Source: Hibiscus mutabilis (taxonomy: Eukaryota; Streptophyta; Magnoliopsida; Malvales; Malvaceae). Taken from it: 64,000 nucleotides of DNA. The translations under genes were made by a program, and so were the position numbers. A model generated the notes under the pieces. It was not told the origin of the DNA and did no database searches. It saw only the letters and a list, made by a program, of their open reading frames with translations. This document shows positions 11,334-23,420 of this stretch, in pieces. The DNA lies in the NCBI GenBank assembly GCA_019671005.1, contig CM033715.1:2976001-3040000 (forward strand), read 5' to 3'. Within the stretch, counting starts at the first letter, position 1, and each line of letters opens with the position of its first letter.

Positions 11334-12524
11334 TTGTAGTATTAGTAGTACTAATATATGCTTAATAATTATAACCTTGCTCGTATGTGACCAAGTTGTA
11401 ACAACTTGATTTCCTTGCGAGTTTGGGAATATATTGCCTTTAATTTACCACATCCCTGGATTTTGGGTGTCTTAAGATGATCAAAATCTACAACTAAACA
11501 CATTTATTTCTGAAAGTAGACAGCGGCTTCTTTTGTTAGGAAATGAAATCTTTCAGCGTCCCAAGCCCCAAATGCAATATCTCATCTCTCTGATATAATT
11601 AATCAAATACAATGGGCTTCAGTCTAAAATTTGATTGAACAAAATTCATAGACGCCAATATTTGAAAAAAAATTGACATTAATTTTGAAAACTTTGGTTT
11701 AGCCTTCTAAATTTTTTGAAAGTTTTAAGTAAATTCTTCAACTTATTTCATCAAGATCTGTCATTGTCTTTGCCTGATTTTTGGCATATTCTAATTCATA
11801 ATTTCTAACACTCCTCGACTTAGAAGATGTAACCTTAAGCTTTGTTCGTGGAAACTTAAAACTTTGTCTTGGAAAGAACTTTGGTTGAATAAGCCGCAAC
11901 TTTCTAATCCATAAGTGTAACACGCTGAATGCCGGTCTAAAATTTTTCTAACCTTTAGTGTACTCTGATAAAAATTTAAGGATGGATTTTTTTAAGAGTG
12001 TACTTTGATGAAAATTTAAAGATGGATTTTTTAAGAGAGAGAGTACTCGTGATATTTCAAAATATCGGCCTGAATTTTTTTTATTTACGATGATCGAAAA
12101 TTATTTTAGGAATTGCAACAGTATTAATGACTTCTAATATTATATTAATTAAACATGGATTATATTATAAAATGTTTTGAAATTATTTAATGACTAAAAT
12201 GTAAAAGAATGAAAGTTTGGAATTGATTTAGTGATTGAAGTGTAAAGGAATGAAAGTTAAAAGCTCAAGTATAATGTTGTGTTAATAGCGCTAAAAGTGC
12301 GAATTAAAGAAAAATGAGTAAAGATTGGATTAAGCTATGGAGGGATAGATTATATGAATAGAAAATACGAAGGGATAATCTTGTAATTATACCAATTTTA
12401 AGCATGCTAGGTGTCTTCATGATGTATTTTAATTTGTATTTGTCAATGAAGACAAAATGTTGAGTGGGTTAGCAACAGATATGTGTATTCTACGTGTCCA
12501 ATAATTAGAAATCGTCCGTACCGG
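11334..12524. other. Intergenic DNA with a short tandem duplication
   Basis: Two imperfect copies of about 42 bp lie at roughly 11960-12040 (GTGTACTCTGATAAAAATTT and GTGTACTTTGATGAAAATTT, each followed by GATGGATTTTTT). The rest is AT-rich without coding pattern. Confidence 0.5.
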
Positions 12525-12930
12525 TAGACATGACAAACTTAACTCGAGATCCGAATTGATTTATTCAAATCGAGCTCGAAATCGACCTGAATATGATGAC
12601 CCGAATTTAATTCGAAATTCGATATAAACCGAATCGAAACCAAACCGACTTTCAGTTTAACCGAAAATAGACTCATGCCAATTTTACTCGAATCAAAAGT
12701 AATCTGAAATAAAAAAATATATTAAAATAAATAAGTAAAGATGAGATGTGAATTATCGCACAACACACCAAAAAAATCAAATATACATGCTATATAAAGT
12801 CATATATAGGGTGGAAAAACTTAACTCGGCCCGAAAACCAGACTAAAACCGATTGATCTCCTATTAACCTGATATTGACCCGACCTGAAAATAATCGAAC
12901 CGAAAATCAACCAAACCTGACTTTTGGAAA
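12525..12930. repeat. Dispersed repeat with degenerate (GAACCG)n core, copy 2
   Basis: Same order of blocks as 2925-3400: TAGACATGACAAACTTAACT, degenerate CGAAACC units, TAAAGATGAGATGTGAA, AGTCATATATAGGGTGGAAA and CTCCTATTAACCTGATATTG. It is more decayed than copy 1 in the simple-repeat part, while the unique part stays well conserved. Confidence 0.6.
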
Positions 12931-13099
12931 TAAATAAGATTAATAACAAAATTAAAGTTCACTCGAATATAATTATTTTTAATATATATATAATGTTGTC
13001 AACTTTATTTAATTAAAGCAGCTCAAAAGGTTCTTAACAAAATTTTGAGCTTGTCTAGAAGACCGCCCGACTTGGTTCAATCGTTGAAGATTAAAAGAA

Positions 13100-13620
13100 A
13101 ACTCAATTGAGCATGGTAAATTAATAGATGATATCTTAATAGGGAATATTTTAAGGAATAAGAATACCCCTCAATTTAAACATGAATCTAAGGAAAGAAT
13201 TCCATAATGATAGAGTTTCTTTAGCTTAAATTTGGTAGGTAGCTTTTGATCTGAGATGTTATTGCAAATCGATCTCGTTCATTTATTGTATGGGATTCAA
13301 TTATAAATAAAGGTATCAAGACCTCAATTGTATTTATCGATTATTTGAGTAATACACACGACATTTCCTTTAAAACTCTCTAGCATTTTTTAGTGTTCTT
13401 TCTTTGTTCTTTGTTGTCTAAATCTCTTGTTCGTTTTCGCTTAGAATGATCTTGTGTTCGAGTGTCTTGGAAAAATTTAATTTTCCGAAATAAGAAATTA
13501 GGCTTACTTAGGCGTTTGTGTCGAGAACATCGTCTAAAGTCGCACAGGTTGATAGGCTAAATCTCTAGCCCTACGACATTATGCATAAATAGTTTTTGAA
13601 ACAATTTTTAAGCTCGATGA
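13100..13620 (+). repeat. Possible decayed LTR
   Basis: The stretch has a layout often seen in plant LTRs: an AT-rich part, a TATAAATAAAGG sequence at about 13300, a pyrimidine-rich leader (TTCTTTCTTTGTTCTTTG) and a more GC-rich tail. No second copy or internal domains lie nearby, so it would be a solo LTR. The identification is weak. Confidence 0.25.
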
Positions 13621-14677
13621 AATTTATTTATTTAAAAAAAGCACAAAATACATATTTTATTGAAAATTTAATTTTAAATTTGAAAATAAGGTTGCCAACT
13701 ATTTTTAGGTTTGATAGATCAGATACCTAAAAAAACTAAAAATAAATAAGTTTGGGTTAATAATGCAAATATGCATGGGTAAGTATTAGCACCCTAACGG
13801 TGCCTAATATTAGTACCGAGTTGATTATGTGTCATTTTAATGGCGAGAATTGTATATCCGAATTTAATTTAATTAATAACTCTAAATGCAAGAATTTTGG
13901 AGAAACAATTTATTTTAACATGATGTCGTTTAAATTCGTACAGTAACGAATAACACACCAATAAACATGATGCATCATTCATAATCTTCTAATAAAAGAA
14001 TATTGTCTCAAATTTTGTAAGAGATTTTGAAGAAAATACAAAATATCGAGAACATGAAATTATAATTTAAAAGTATGTTACTTTATTTCGAGTAACCGAG
14101 AAAGTGACATCTCAATTAGTTGAAAATATTACCCTCGATGACTAATAAAATAATATTGTCTCGATTGATACAAGAAAATATGACAATGATATTGGGTGAA
14201 GATCTTTATAAATACTATGGTTATATTTAGCAATTAGCGAATCGAATTGCATTAGTTGATAGTTAATTTAATTAGCGGATTGTATTAGCTGATTGTATAA
14301 AAGTGTTTGATAAAATTAACTGATAATCGATAGTTGTTTGACTATTTAAACAAATAAAATGACTTATAAAGACATGATTATATTCGATACTTATTTGAAT
14401 GGTCGATGATTTAGCAAAGATTGGACGATATCCTTTACACGCAGATCTTGGGGGCAATCCTTGAGGTCCTTTTGTTAGCTTATTTTAGCTTTTTTTCTTG
14501 TTATAGAAAATGATATATTATAAAGTCTAATCTATTAAATACAATGTAGACTATATAAAAAATCCCTTTGGCGTAAACTACACAAATAGTATTTTAATAT
14601 ATTATATAAAAATTAAATAAAAATATATAACTATATTTACAAATAAAATGATATAAAAATATACGAATATATATCAA
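13621..14677. other. AT-rich intergenic DNA
   Basis: No protein similarity, RNA gene or clear repeat was recognised. A short repeat of GCGAATCG / GCGGATTG with TTAGTTGATAG / TTAGCTGATTG occurs around 14225-14310. Confidence 0.4.
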
Positions 14678-14745
14678 CGGGTTGGTCCAAGTAGTAAGCA
14701 GTTTGATATCACTTAAGCAGATATAAAATTTGAGGCCTTGTGTAT
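14678..14745 (+). repeat. SINE-like, tRNA-type head
   Basis: GGTTGGTCCAAGTAGTAAGC resembles a tRNA A box, with TTGATATCACTTAAGCAGAT and TTTGAGGCCTTG resembling a B box. The same phrases occur inverted near 21664-21748 (AAGCGATACCAAACTT, ACTTGGATCAACC). A relic is likely. Intact polymerase III boxes are not shown. Confidence 0.35.
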
Positions 14746-15007
14746 GCAGAAAATATCCGCCGAAAAATTCAATCATCAAAATTAGATGTACGACGCGGGT
14801 CAATCTGCATTAATTATGACAAAGCTACGAAGAATCGAAAGAACAACAACAGAAATATATTATATGATATATGCAGATTTTAGCATAAACGCGCGCGCAC
14901 CTATATGTTGTTTTCATATCACAACTGAAAGATCTCAACTTGGTCACATAAAACAGACATGCAAAACATTGAAACAGCTCACTAAATAATGTACAAATAC
15001 TGGAACC

Positions 15008-17067
15008 TCATATCTGCAAAAGTTCCCGTAAAACCGCTTCACAGTTTTTGCTCTCAAAAATCAGAAGGTGCCCGGCATCGGGAACCTCGTGATAATGAAT
15101 CCAAGGAAGTTTTTCGGAGAGATAACGATTTACCTCAAAGGGAATGATTTTGTCTTCATAACCTTGCCAAATATGGACCGAGCCATCATTGTTAGGAAAA
15201 GGATTAACTAAATCGGTCGGATCGAATTCCCATTTTCCATAACTGACCATTATGTCACGAAACAGAGATTCATAAACACCTTGCTGCCGGATCTTCTCCT
15301 GCAGTCCAACACGTAGCTAATCAACATAAGTTGGAGATACTTGCAGTTGCAGTGATAATAAGCAAGTTAAATAACTTATGCATTCAACAGCGGAATGAAA
15401 TGTAGGAGGAAGTAGCATATGCAAAATCTAAGGTAAGAAAATTCTATAAAATTTCTCTTTGAACAAGGTTCTGCAATGTGTGACATTATGAATCACAATG
15501 GTCATAAGTTTAGTGATGCAGTAATTCATAGCAGTTTCTTGTATTGTTTTGAACCATATATCAATTTATAAGAACATAACGACCTGACCAACGCTTGGAG
15601 CCTTCTTCAAGATCTCCAAATCACTTGGGCTGAAAATCGCCATGTTTCCGGCCATAATGCTTAATGAAGGGAACCATTTCTGGGACATCCACCAGTAGAA
15701 CAACCAAGGGGTGTAATGAGCAACTCGAAATGACCATTGGTCTTGTGCAAGCAGCCTACCGAATGCCTCCTTTGATAAATTTGCAGGAAGACGAGGCCAC
15801 CAATAGTTGACAAATGGAACCACAAGAGAAGCTCCTGCCAACCTGTAAATAAAGAGAAGAGCATTGCCAAAGTAACTTGTTTCATTTTGTAGAATTAGAA
15901 AGCAAGAATTCTACAATGTTAAAAGGAAGAAAAACATAATCCATGTACAAATTGAGGAGCTTACCTATGAGGTATGTATTTTAAGCAACTGTAAACAGGG
16001 TATGCTCCCATTGAGATCCCAATCACATAAAACTTAGAACCAATATGCAACTTGTTGGCTAGTTCTTGAACATCATATGCTTCAGTCTTCACCGAGCGTG
16101 ACGGATTCGGATCACTGTCTCCATAACCCGCTCTGTCGAAGAAGAGGAAATAGATCCTCAATTCCTCTATAAGCTCCTGAAACCCAAACATATTGCTATA
16201 TTCATAGCATCTTCTTTTCAAATTAAAATTTTCAGCTTTGTGGAATATGAAAACTAAAATCAACCAGTCTGTGAAACAACATAATGGGTAATTGACTAGT
16301 TACGGTCCACCAAATTAAAATTTTCAGCTTTGTGGAATATGAAAACTAAAATCAACCATGTCCCCTAAAAGTGATAGAAGAACAGAACATGTAATTTATT
16401 CTATATCTTGATATTGGTTTAATGTAGCCAACGACTGAATTGAACTGCAAGTACGATCTTCATGCCCAGCACTAGGGGTCTATTAATGCAACGACACAAC
16501 TTTATGGAGTTTACTCGGTCCTGGAGACTGACGAATAAATTGTTTTCATATGGTTGTCACCTTGTGTCTTGATCCAAAGATTTGTTCCTAGTACTAGCAT
16601 TTTATAGAGAATCAATAGAATTGCTCATAAATGTATTGCTTCGGCTCAGTATTTCAGTCTAGCGGTCACCCTCACACATATTTTCAGAATTCGTCGCACA
16701 GTGAAAACTAACATGGACAAGTTCGGAACAAGATATGATAAGGCATGAAAAACTGCAAATAATCAGAAGTTGATACTTGAGTTGCGGGCAAATTCAGATC
16801 TTTGGAGCTGTCGAAGCCATGAATGACAACTATTTTGTACTTAGCCTCTTCCCTTGGAACCCCAGCTTCCCTGTAAGCCAAATGCCTCCCATCATCAAGC
16901 TTGATTCTGGGAGAAGTGAGAGGAGGCCCATCTGCTGTGCCACAAATCTTTGGAGGGGGTGGCTTTAGTGCCTGGTAAGCCCATCCCAGAAGACCTACTG
17001 TCAAAGCTATGGCTACAGGTGCAATCATTACTGCAATGGGAGAAAACACCAAAATCCACCATATCAC
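15008..17067 (-). CDS. Membrane-anchored alpha/beta-hydrolase
   Basis: Four coding exons on the minus strand join in phase to 350 residues: 17067-16777, 16176-15965, 15842-15584 and 15298-15008. Each border is GT-AG. Residues 1-30 form a hydrophobic anchor (VFSPIAVMIAPVAIALTVGL). A proline-rich stretch and the hydrolase core follow: oxyanion motif VVIHGF (His83), FFDRAGYGDSD, nucleophile elbow GISMG (Ser152), acid in GYEDKIIP (Asp303) and base in PDAGH (His331). The catalytic triad is therefore complete. Substrate cannot be told from sequence; plant members of this group are mostly uncharacterised. A non-coding first exon ending near 17468 (CCAG|GTTGGG on the minus strand) is plausible. The ATG at 17067 is chosen because the anchor follows at once. 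Confidence 0.88.
16219..16358. repeat. Exact 48-bp direct duplication in the hydrolase intron 1
   Basis: The 48 bases at 16219-16266 recur identically at 16311-16358 (both begin CAAATTAAAATTTTCAGC and end AAAATCAACCA), 92 bp apart. Both are inside the first intron, close to the acceptor of the second exon. Identity suggests a recent duplication. Confidence 0.85.
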
Positions 17068-18587
17068 AAAGAATTCAAGAAAGAGGAAGATTTGCAGCTG
17101 GTTATGTTCATCCAGATCAAGTTATAAATTTTACAACTTAATTTCACAAAACAACAAATACCAAGATTTACACACCCAGATCAAGTAAGCGAATTATGCT
17201 TGTAGCAATTTTTTCTGCTTCTCAGTTTCTATGTTTTCCTAATTACTATACTAATTAGTTAAGGATCTGCAGAAATTAAGACAAAGCACAATCATACATA
17301 TCCCAATATTCAAGTTCATGAATCCTTACAAACAAATCAAAATTGGAAGTTTCTTAAGTACCCAATAACAATGAGTTGATCGATCGCGAAAAGCAGATAC
17401 CTAGAAATTCTAACGAAGAATTAGATAGAAACAGCTGGGGAAACAGAACGAAAGTAAAGACCCCAACCTGGAAATGAAGTGGGTTTTTCTGTGTTAGGAG
17501 CTGTGGCAGATGCAGGCAGCTGAGACCTTCTTCTTGATCTGGTCACTTGCAATTAAGACTTGAAATAAGTATAAGAATTGTTGAAAAAGATACAAGTTCA
17601 CACTGTTTTTGATGGGTCCAAACGATATTTATGCCATAACAAGAAACGTGACCAGCATGCAACAAAAAGGCAAAACAATACTATGCTAGGATGTCGGATG
17701 TACGAATTATTAAGAAATATATTAAAAATGTAAGGGTATAAAATTATAAAATTTTAAAGGTATAAAATTAGATTATTAATAAAAAATATAAAAAAATATG
17801 TAAAATATAAGAGAACTTAAAATTTTTAAGGGTGCAGCTGCCTATAATACTCTTGTGTATCCAAGTTTGTTACTTTCAAGCTTGGAACTTTGAGATTTGA
17901 AGCATGTGAGACCCATACATTAAGGATAATATTCATTTTAAATATAACCTTTAACTATTTGCGTGGTACAATAGTAAACATATTTAACCGGTTAATCAAA
18001 TTGTCTATCTTTATTTTCTCATATTTTTTTTAAGTCGTGAATTTTATACCCGCTAAAAACACTCCATGAACGGTGAAACCGGGCTATTGTAGAAACGGCC
18101 CATTTTAGAAGGAAATAGATATCACCCCATAAATTCATATGCATATTAATAGGCGAGCGAGGGCCCAATCGGTTGGATCCAACTTTTAATCAGCTGTCCA
18201 CCTTTTGTTTTACTCTTTGATGAAGGTCTGTTCAATGCCTTGTTTTCGGTTTGCTCCTCAATTAGGGATGCATATTACTTACATGATTAAATAAACGACC
18301 TCATCATTAGCCAATATAACAATTAATTTTATATTTCATTCGATAAGTGTCCATTTCTCTACAATTATTGATTGATGACTTTATATCCAAATAAGAAGAG
18401 ATAAATCACCAATTGTCGACTTAGAACCACTCTGTTAACCATCGAGAACTATTACCCCTACGTCAAGATATCAACATATTTCTCTTGCTTTTAGTTAATA
18501 AAACCAACTGTTTTATTTTATTAACTTCCACCGCTACCTATCATGAATCGGAGAAATTATTTCATGAGTTTAGTTTACTATATAAAT
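17068..18587. other. Upstream region of the hydrolase gene and intergenic DNA
   Basis: About 17100-17560 probably holds the hydrolase promoter and 5' UTR on the minus strand. Beyond 17600 the sequence is AT-rich with no gene recognised. A stretch at 18020-18070 resembles one at 39700-39740 (TCGTGAATTTTATACCCGC and TCATGAGTTTTAGACCCGG), a further small dispersed repeat. Confidence 0.45.
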
Positions 18588-18721
18588 TATGGTATCAACC
18601 AATGAAAACTATCCTATTCACTATTTTTTTATGTCATCAACTCACTTATATAATAACTTTTAAAAAATTGTTTTTCAAATGACATGTAAAAGAAATAGTG
18701 AAGATTCATTGGTTAAAAAAA
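18588..18721. mobile_element. Small inverted-repeat element, ATCAACCAATGAA family
   Basis: GTATCAACCAATGAAAACTA and later CACTATTTTTTTATGTCATC pair with GACATGTAAAAGAAATAGTG and TTCATTGGTTAA. A related element lies at 42912-43096. Further related sequence to 18785 (TTGGTTGAGACAATGGATGA) also matches the flank of that second copy. Confidence 0.6.
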
Positions 18722-18830
18722 TGATGGGAGAAAATATGGTGAATTAGGTAGTTTTTATTGGTTGAGACAATGGATGATGTGGTAAGCAAAACCTATAATA
18801 TAACTTTCCCATGAATTGGTATAAAGTCTT

Positions 18831-19487
18831 TAGGTGTGTAAATGAACCGAGCTTGAACAAACATGATTATGTTCGTGTTCGTTTATTTACTTTTGAAGGT
18901 GTTCATGTTCAGTTCATGTCCGTTCAAATTTTTAATATCATGTTTGCGTTCGTTTATTTAGTTTTGAAGGTGTTTGCGTTCGTTTATTTAGTTTTGAGTT
19001 TTGAAGGTGTTCGTGTTTGTTTATTTAGTATTCACGAACATGTTCGTTTAACATTTGCGAAAAGTTCGTTTAACGTTCGCAGACATGTTCATTTATATGT
19101 CCGTGAACATGTTCGTTTATAAGTTTGCCAAAATGGTGAAATTATACCACTACTCCTTAAGCTCTTAAGCTTCACAGTTTGAACTATAGAGTTCACCTTG
19201 TGTTTAATTTAGTTCATACCTTCATCAATATTTAAAATGTACAAAAGTAAAAGGAAAAAAGGGGAATTGGATAAAAGAGGTTATAAACGAGCTGATAAAC
19301 AAGCTTATAAATGAGCTTGTTCGTGACCATAAACGAATCGAACACACCTCCATTCATGTTTGTTCGTTTATTAAACGAACATAAAAAGTTTGTCCATACT
19401 CGTTTATTTAACTTAATAATCAAACATAAAAGAACGTTATACGAACGATTTGTGATTCGTCAAATGCTATGTTCATTTACACCCCTA
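18831..19487. mobile_element. hAT-type non-autonomous element with GTTCG/CGAAC low-complexity interior
   Basis: The element starts TAGGTGTGTAAATGAAC and ends GTTCATTTACACCCCTA. These are inverted repeats of each other with one mismatch in the G-run. It is flanked by a perfect 8-bp duplication AAAGTCTT (18823-18830 and 19488-19495), the size made by hAT transposases. The 657-bp interior is mostly degenerate GTTCGTTTA units on the left and inverted AACGAAC units on the right. No coding capacity. Confidence 0.85.
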
Positions 19488-19973
19488 AAAGTCTTTAATA
19501 CTTGAAAATTTGGCGTTGCTCGAAAAAGTAAAAAGGATCATTATCTCTATAGAATTATTCGAACAAGTCCATAATTTCAATTTAAACCTCACAAGTCAGA
19601 TTATAAATAAACAACATACATTATTTGCAGTGAACATGCTAAAAAAATGAAGTTATGCCGTGGAAGAATCGATTTTATATCAAATTATAGTAAAAGTATA
19701 TTGCAAATGGCCCACCTTTGAGCAATTTAGTATAGGTTCTATCATGATGGTGGTGTATAGCAGAATGTCTAGCTTATTAGGTATAAAGGAACAATTAAAC
19801 CATTTTTAATCTTTTTGATGCTCCATTTCCTTAACCTCACAACCCAACTAATGGATTTGATAATCATGTTAGCTTGTGGGTGCTTTTTGAACACTATAAA
19901 TATGGGGGGCTTCTAATTCCGGAAGCTAAAAAAACAAGAGACGAAGCATTTCTTATATTAGTCTAGGTATAAG

Positions 19974-20822
19974 ATGGCAAAACTCTCAGATCCTCTTGTG
20001 GTGGGGAGTGTGATTGGGGATATTATTGATGCCATCTCTCCTTCAGTGAAAATGAAAGTCATTTTTAACTCCAACAGGCAGGTATATAATGGCTGTGAAT
20101 TTTTCCCATCCTCAGTAATTAACAAGCCTAGGGTTGAGGTTCATGGAGGTGATATGAGATCCTTTTTCACCCTGGTAAAACTATACTTTTCACTAATATT
20201 TTCCTTTTTCTTAAACTTTTATTAATCTTGTATAAAATAAGTCATCATCATCATGTTTTGATATTGCAGGTGATGACAGACCCAGATGTTCCAGGTCCTA
20301 GTGACCCTTACCTCAGGGAGCACTTGCACTGGTAATACAAAATATGTGTATATGACTGTTAGGGTTCATGATTTCTTGGTCATTCTAGATTTGATAATGC
20401 TAAAACAAAGGAAACAAACAAGTTTTGATCAAAACAGGAAGAACATAAACTTAAGCACTCTACTGATTGTTTGTACTTGATTGAGAATCTCACAGGATGG
20501 TGACAGATATCCCAGGCACCACAGATGCCACATTTGGTATGTATCCCTTATTCTTCAAGTACATATATAGAAAATGGACCAACTTTTCTGGTTATATACA
20601 GGAAGGGAATTGGTGAACTATGAAATGCCAAGGCCAAACATAGGGATCCACAGGTTCGTGTTCCTCCTGTTTAAGCAGAAGCGCCGGCAAACAGTGAAGT
20701 TCACACCATCATCAAGGGACCGTTTCAATACCAGAAAGTTTGCAGAAGAGAATGAGCTGGGGGTTCCTGTTGCTGCTGTTTATTTCAATGCTCGAAGGGA
20801 AACAGCTGCTAGAAGACGCTAA
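19974..20822 (+). CDS. CEN: CENTRORADIALIS/TFL1-type PEBP, flowering repressor
   Basis: Four exons (19974-20174, 20270-20331, 20496-20536, 20602-20822) give 174 residues. The internal exons are exactly 62 and 41 bp, the hallmark of plant PEBP genes. The protein shows DPDVPGPSDP (71-80), REHLHW (83-88), GIHRF and the tail RRETAARRR. His85 and Asp141 (SSRDRF) are the residues that mark the TFL1 class instead of FT, so it should antagonise FT by binding FD and keep meristems indeterminate (known for the family). The start MAKLSDPLVVG matches CEN/SP proteins better than TFL1 itself. The upstream TATAAATA at about 19897 fits a promoter about 77 bp before the ATG. Cys41 in NGCEFFPSS replaces the His seen in the relatives I remember. 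All splice sites are canonical, so it looks intact. Confidence 0.93.
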
Positions 20823-20937
20823 GTGGCTCACCCCATGGATCAATGATGTTCAAAATTCCACACTGTGACACCATTAAAAGACATGTAATAGTAGTAGTAC
20901 TGGTAGTAGCACCTAATGGGCTAAGAATAAACCCTTG

Positions 20938-20957
20938 GTTGGGGTTGGGGGGGGGGG
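20938..20957 (+). other. G-rich tract downstream of CEN
   Basis: GGTTGGGGTTGGGGG and a longer pure G-run lie about 120 bp after the CEN stop, in the probable 3' UTR. The pattern could form a G-quadruplex in RNA or DNA. This is inferred from composition only. Confidence 0.5.
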
Positions 20958-21019
20958 CAGTTCTTAGGAAATGTTCAACTCTAAAGGACTATTTGTTTAA
21001 GGTTATCTTTGCTAGCTAC

Positions 21020-21293
21020 TAAGTAATTTAAGTGGCATTATTATATAAAAAAACTTTTTAAATAATTATTTACGAAAATAACTCCAACTAATATTATTTA
21101 AAAAATGACCCTCAAATCGTTTACATAAGTCGAATTCGCTTTCTACAAAAAAGCGAGTTCAGTGTTAAAAAAATAAGTTCGACTTATGCGGACGATTTAA
21201 AAGTTATTTTTTTAAATAACATTGCTGAAATCAATTTTATAAATAACTATTTAAAAAGAATTTTTCATATAATTAAGCCAATTTAAGTTACTT
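21020..21293. mobile_element. Foldback MITE with AAGTCGAA core
   Basis: The left arm CTAAGTAATTTAAGTGGC pairs with the right end GCCAATTTAAGTTACTTG. Pairing continues through CTTTTTAAATA.TTATTTA, ATTATTTAAAAAA and CATAAGTCGAA. The core holds CGCTTTCTACAAAAAAGCG. Arms are about 120 bp. Non-coding. Confidence 0.7.
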
Positions 21294-23420
21294 GGGAATA
21301 TGTTTATAACTACTTTTCAATGAACCCGACATTAGTATTTTGGGAAAAATCAAGTTTCTTTAGGTTTCGACAGATGTCTTGACTCTTGACAGTCTATTAT
21401 TACTAGGCTCTGCCATTTCTTACCTTCAAAATCCCAGTTTAAATTCCATTCTCTCCTCACGACTGGTACTTTTTTCCTGGTTAGCTTTATACATTAATTT
21501 CAAGCCCAACATATTTGACTTAAATCTAGTAAGACTTACTGTTAATCATTTTGGTATTTTTTTTTGTTGTCCTCTTATTTTTTTATAGTTTTATTTTTAA
21601 TTAATTTAAAATAATTCGTGTCACACACTTATTTTGATGAGTGAATTTATTAATAAATTTGTTTTATATATAAGATTTTAAATTTGATATTTGCTTAAGC
21701 GATACCAAACTTATTATCACTTGGATCAACCTATTAATTTATAACGTTCTTTCAAAATGAAAATGGCGAAATAGTGTGTACAAGTATACTGCAGAATAAT
21801 CAATCATTTGATGAATTCTCATATTATCACTTGGCTTGTATTGCAAAGTTTTGAAATAACCACTTTATATAGACTTTGACCGAAGAACAGAAGTCCAGTA
21901 CTTGAAAAAAATTGCAGGAAAAAGAAAGTCCAGAAAGTGGGAGCAAGCCTCTTTTCTCTACAAATTATTATTTAAAAAAGAAACAGGTTTAAGCCAAATC
22001 TGTATTTATTATTATTTGTTCTACTGCATTTGAATTTTCCTATTATCACTTGGTCTGCATTGTAAATCTGGTGTAAAACATGAAGAACCACTTTACATAG
22101 TCATTAACTGAAGAACAAAGAAGCCAACTGAAACTGCAGAAAAGATCATTTTCACAGCTAAAAGATGAGAAACCCTCATTTTTCCTTTTTCATTACCATG
22201 TTGGACAAGCCAAGACATACATATTTTACTAGAATCGAGGAGATGTGAAGTAGGCTTTTTTGGTTGTATGGTGTTGAGAAAAACAAAATAAAAGGGAAGG
22301 GAAACAGTGGACAAGATTTTTAACATCACTTGGAACAGCTCTCATTTGGTATATAAATTGTAAAACCCACCATTTTTATCCATTATCTGAAGAGCAAGAA
22401 CCAAGTGGTTCAGTGTTAGAGAATGTAAAGTGACTGAAACAATTCATTGAAAAGAAAAAAGTTGTTGTCGTATTCCACAGCTAGGGCATGTATAGCTAAG
22501 GCACCTACAATTAATATTAGTAAATCAAATTCCATCAAAATCATGTTTAAGATCCAAAACTGTATCTCACGAACACCTCTGCTTGATAAGATCTAAGACT
22601 ATGTATACATACTGATCCTGACAGCCACTGGTTGGCCCTTGGTAATTTGTTCATATGATAGCTGCAGTTTTTTTTTTCTTCTCTGAACATGTCAACATCT
22701 AAATTATCTCTGTGGTATCGAGAGAATGTTTCACATACGATTAGTTCTTTTTTTTACCATAACATATGATTAGTTCATTAATATGAACACTTCGTTTTCT
22801 TGTAATATTAATGTTAAATGAAGTCTCGTAAATGTCTTTTTCTACCGGAAAGTTTGGCGAGCTTTTAGGGTTCCATTGCCCTGTTTCTGGAGACTATTGC
22901 TTAACGATGTTTCGTGCTAGCTTACTGTAGAATAGAAATTCCCTGCTCTTTTTCGGTATTTTTATTTATGACCCTACACTAAAAATTAGGTTTAGGCTTT
23001 TAGGTTAAGATTTGTGTTTAGGGTTTAGGAAATTTGGGGTGTGTATTTTTTAGGGTATAAAGTATAGGGTTTAAGATTTAAAATTTAAGGTTAGAGCTTA
23101 TAGTTTAATTTTTAAGTGCCGTGACATAGAAAAAAACACAAAAAAAAGGTAAATGATTTTTATCTCTTACTGTACTTAGACTATTTTATTTATAGAAAAC
23201 ATTCACCACAAAGGAGATAGTGAGTACAGGTCCACTTCTTAACCTAGTAGTCTTGAACTTCACTAATGAATTAATGAATCTATAGATACACTAATGAATT
23301 AATGAATCTCATTATATTTATCAAATATTATATGTAGCGAGTGTTATTATTGAGCACAACATTTGGTTATGTGTTCAAATTGACATTTGGAGGTCTCAAT
23401 TTTTGTGAAATTGTAGCCTC
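21294..23420. other. Intergenic DNA, no gene seen
   Basis: A SINE-like relic in inverse orientation lies at about 21664-21748. Repeated phrases TATTATCACTTGG, TTGTA and CACTTTATATAG occur at about 21822-21870 and 22039-22100, with a third weaker trace near 22330, suggesting spaced old duplications of about 220 bp. TTTAGGG-like words begin around 22980. No reading frame with recognisable similarity was found. Confidence 0.45.
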
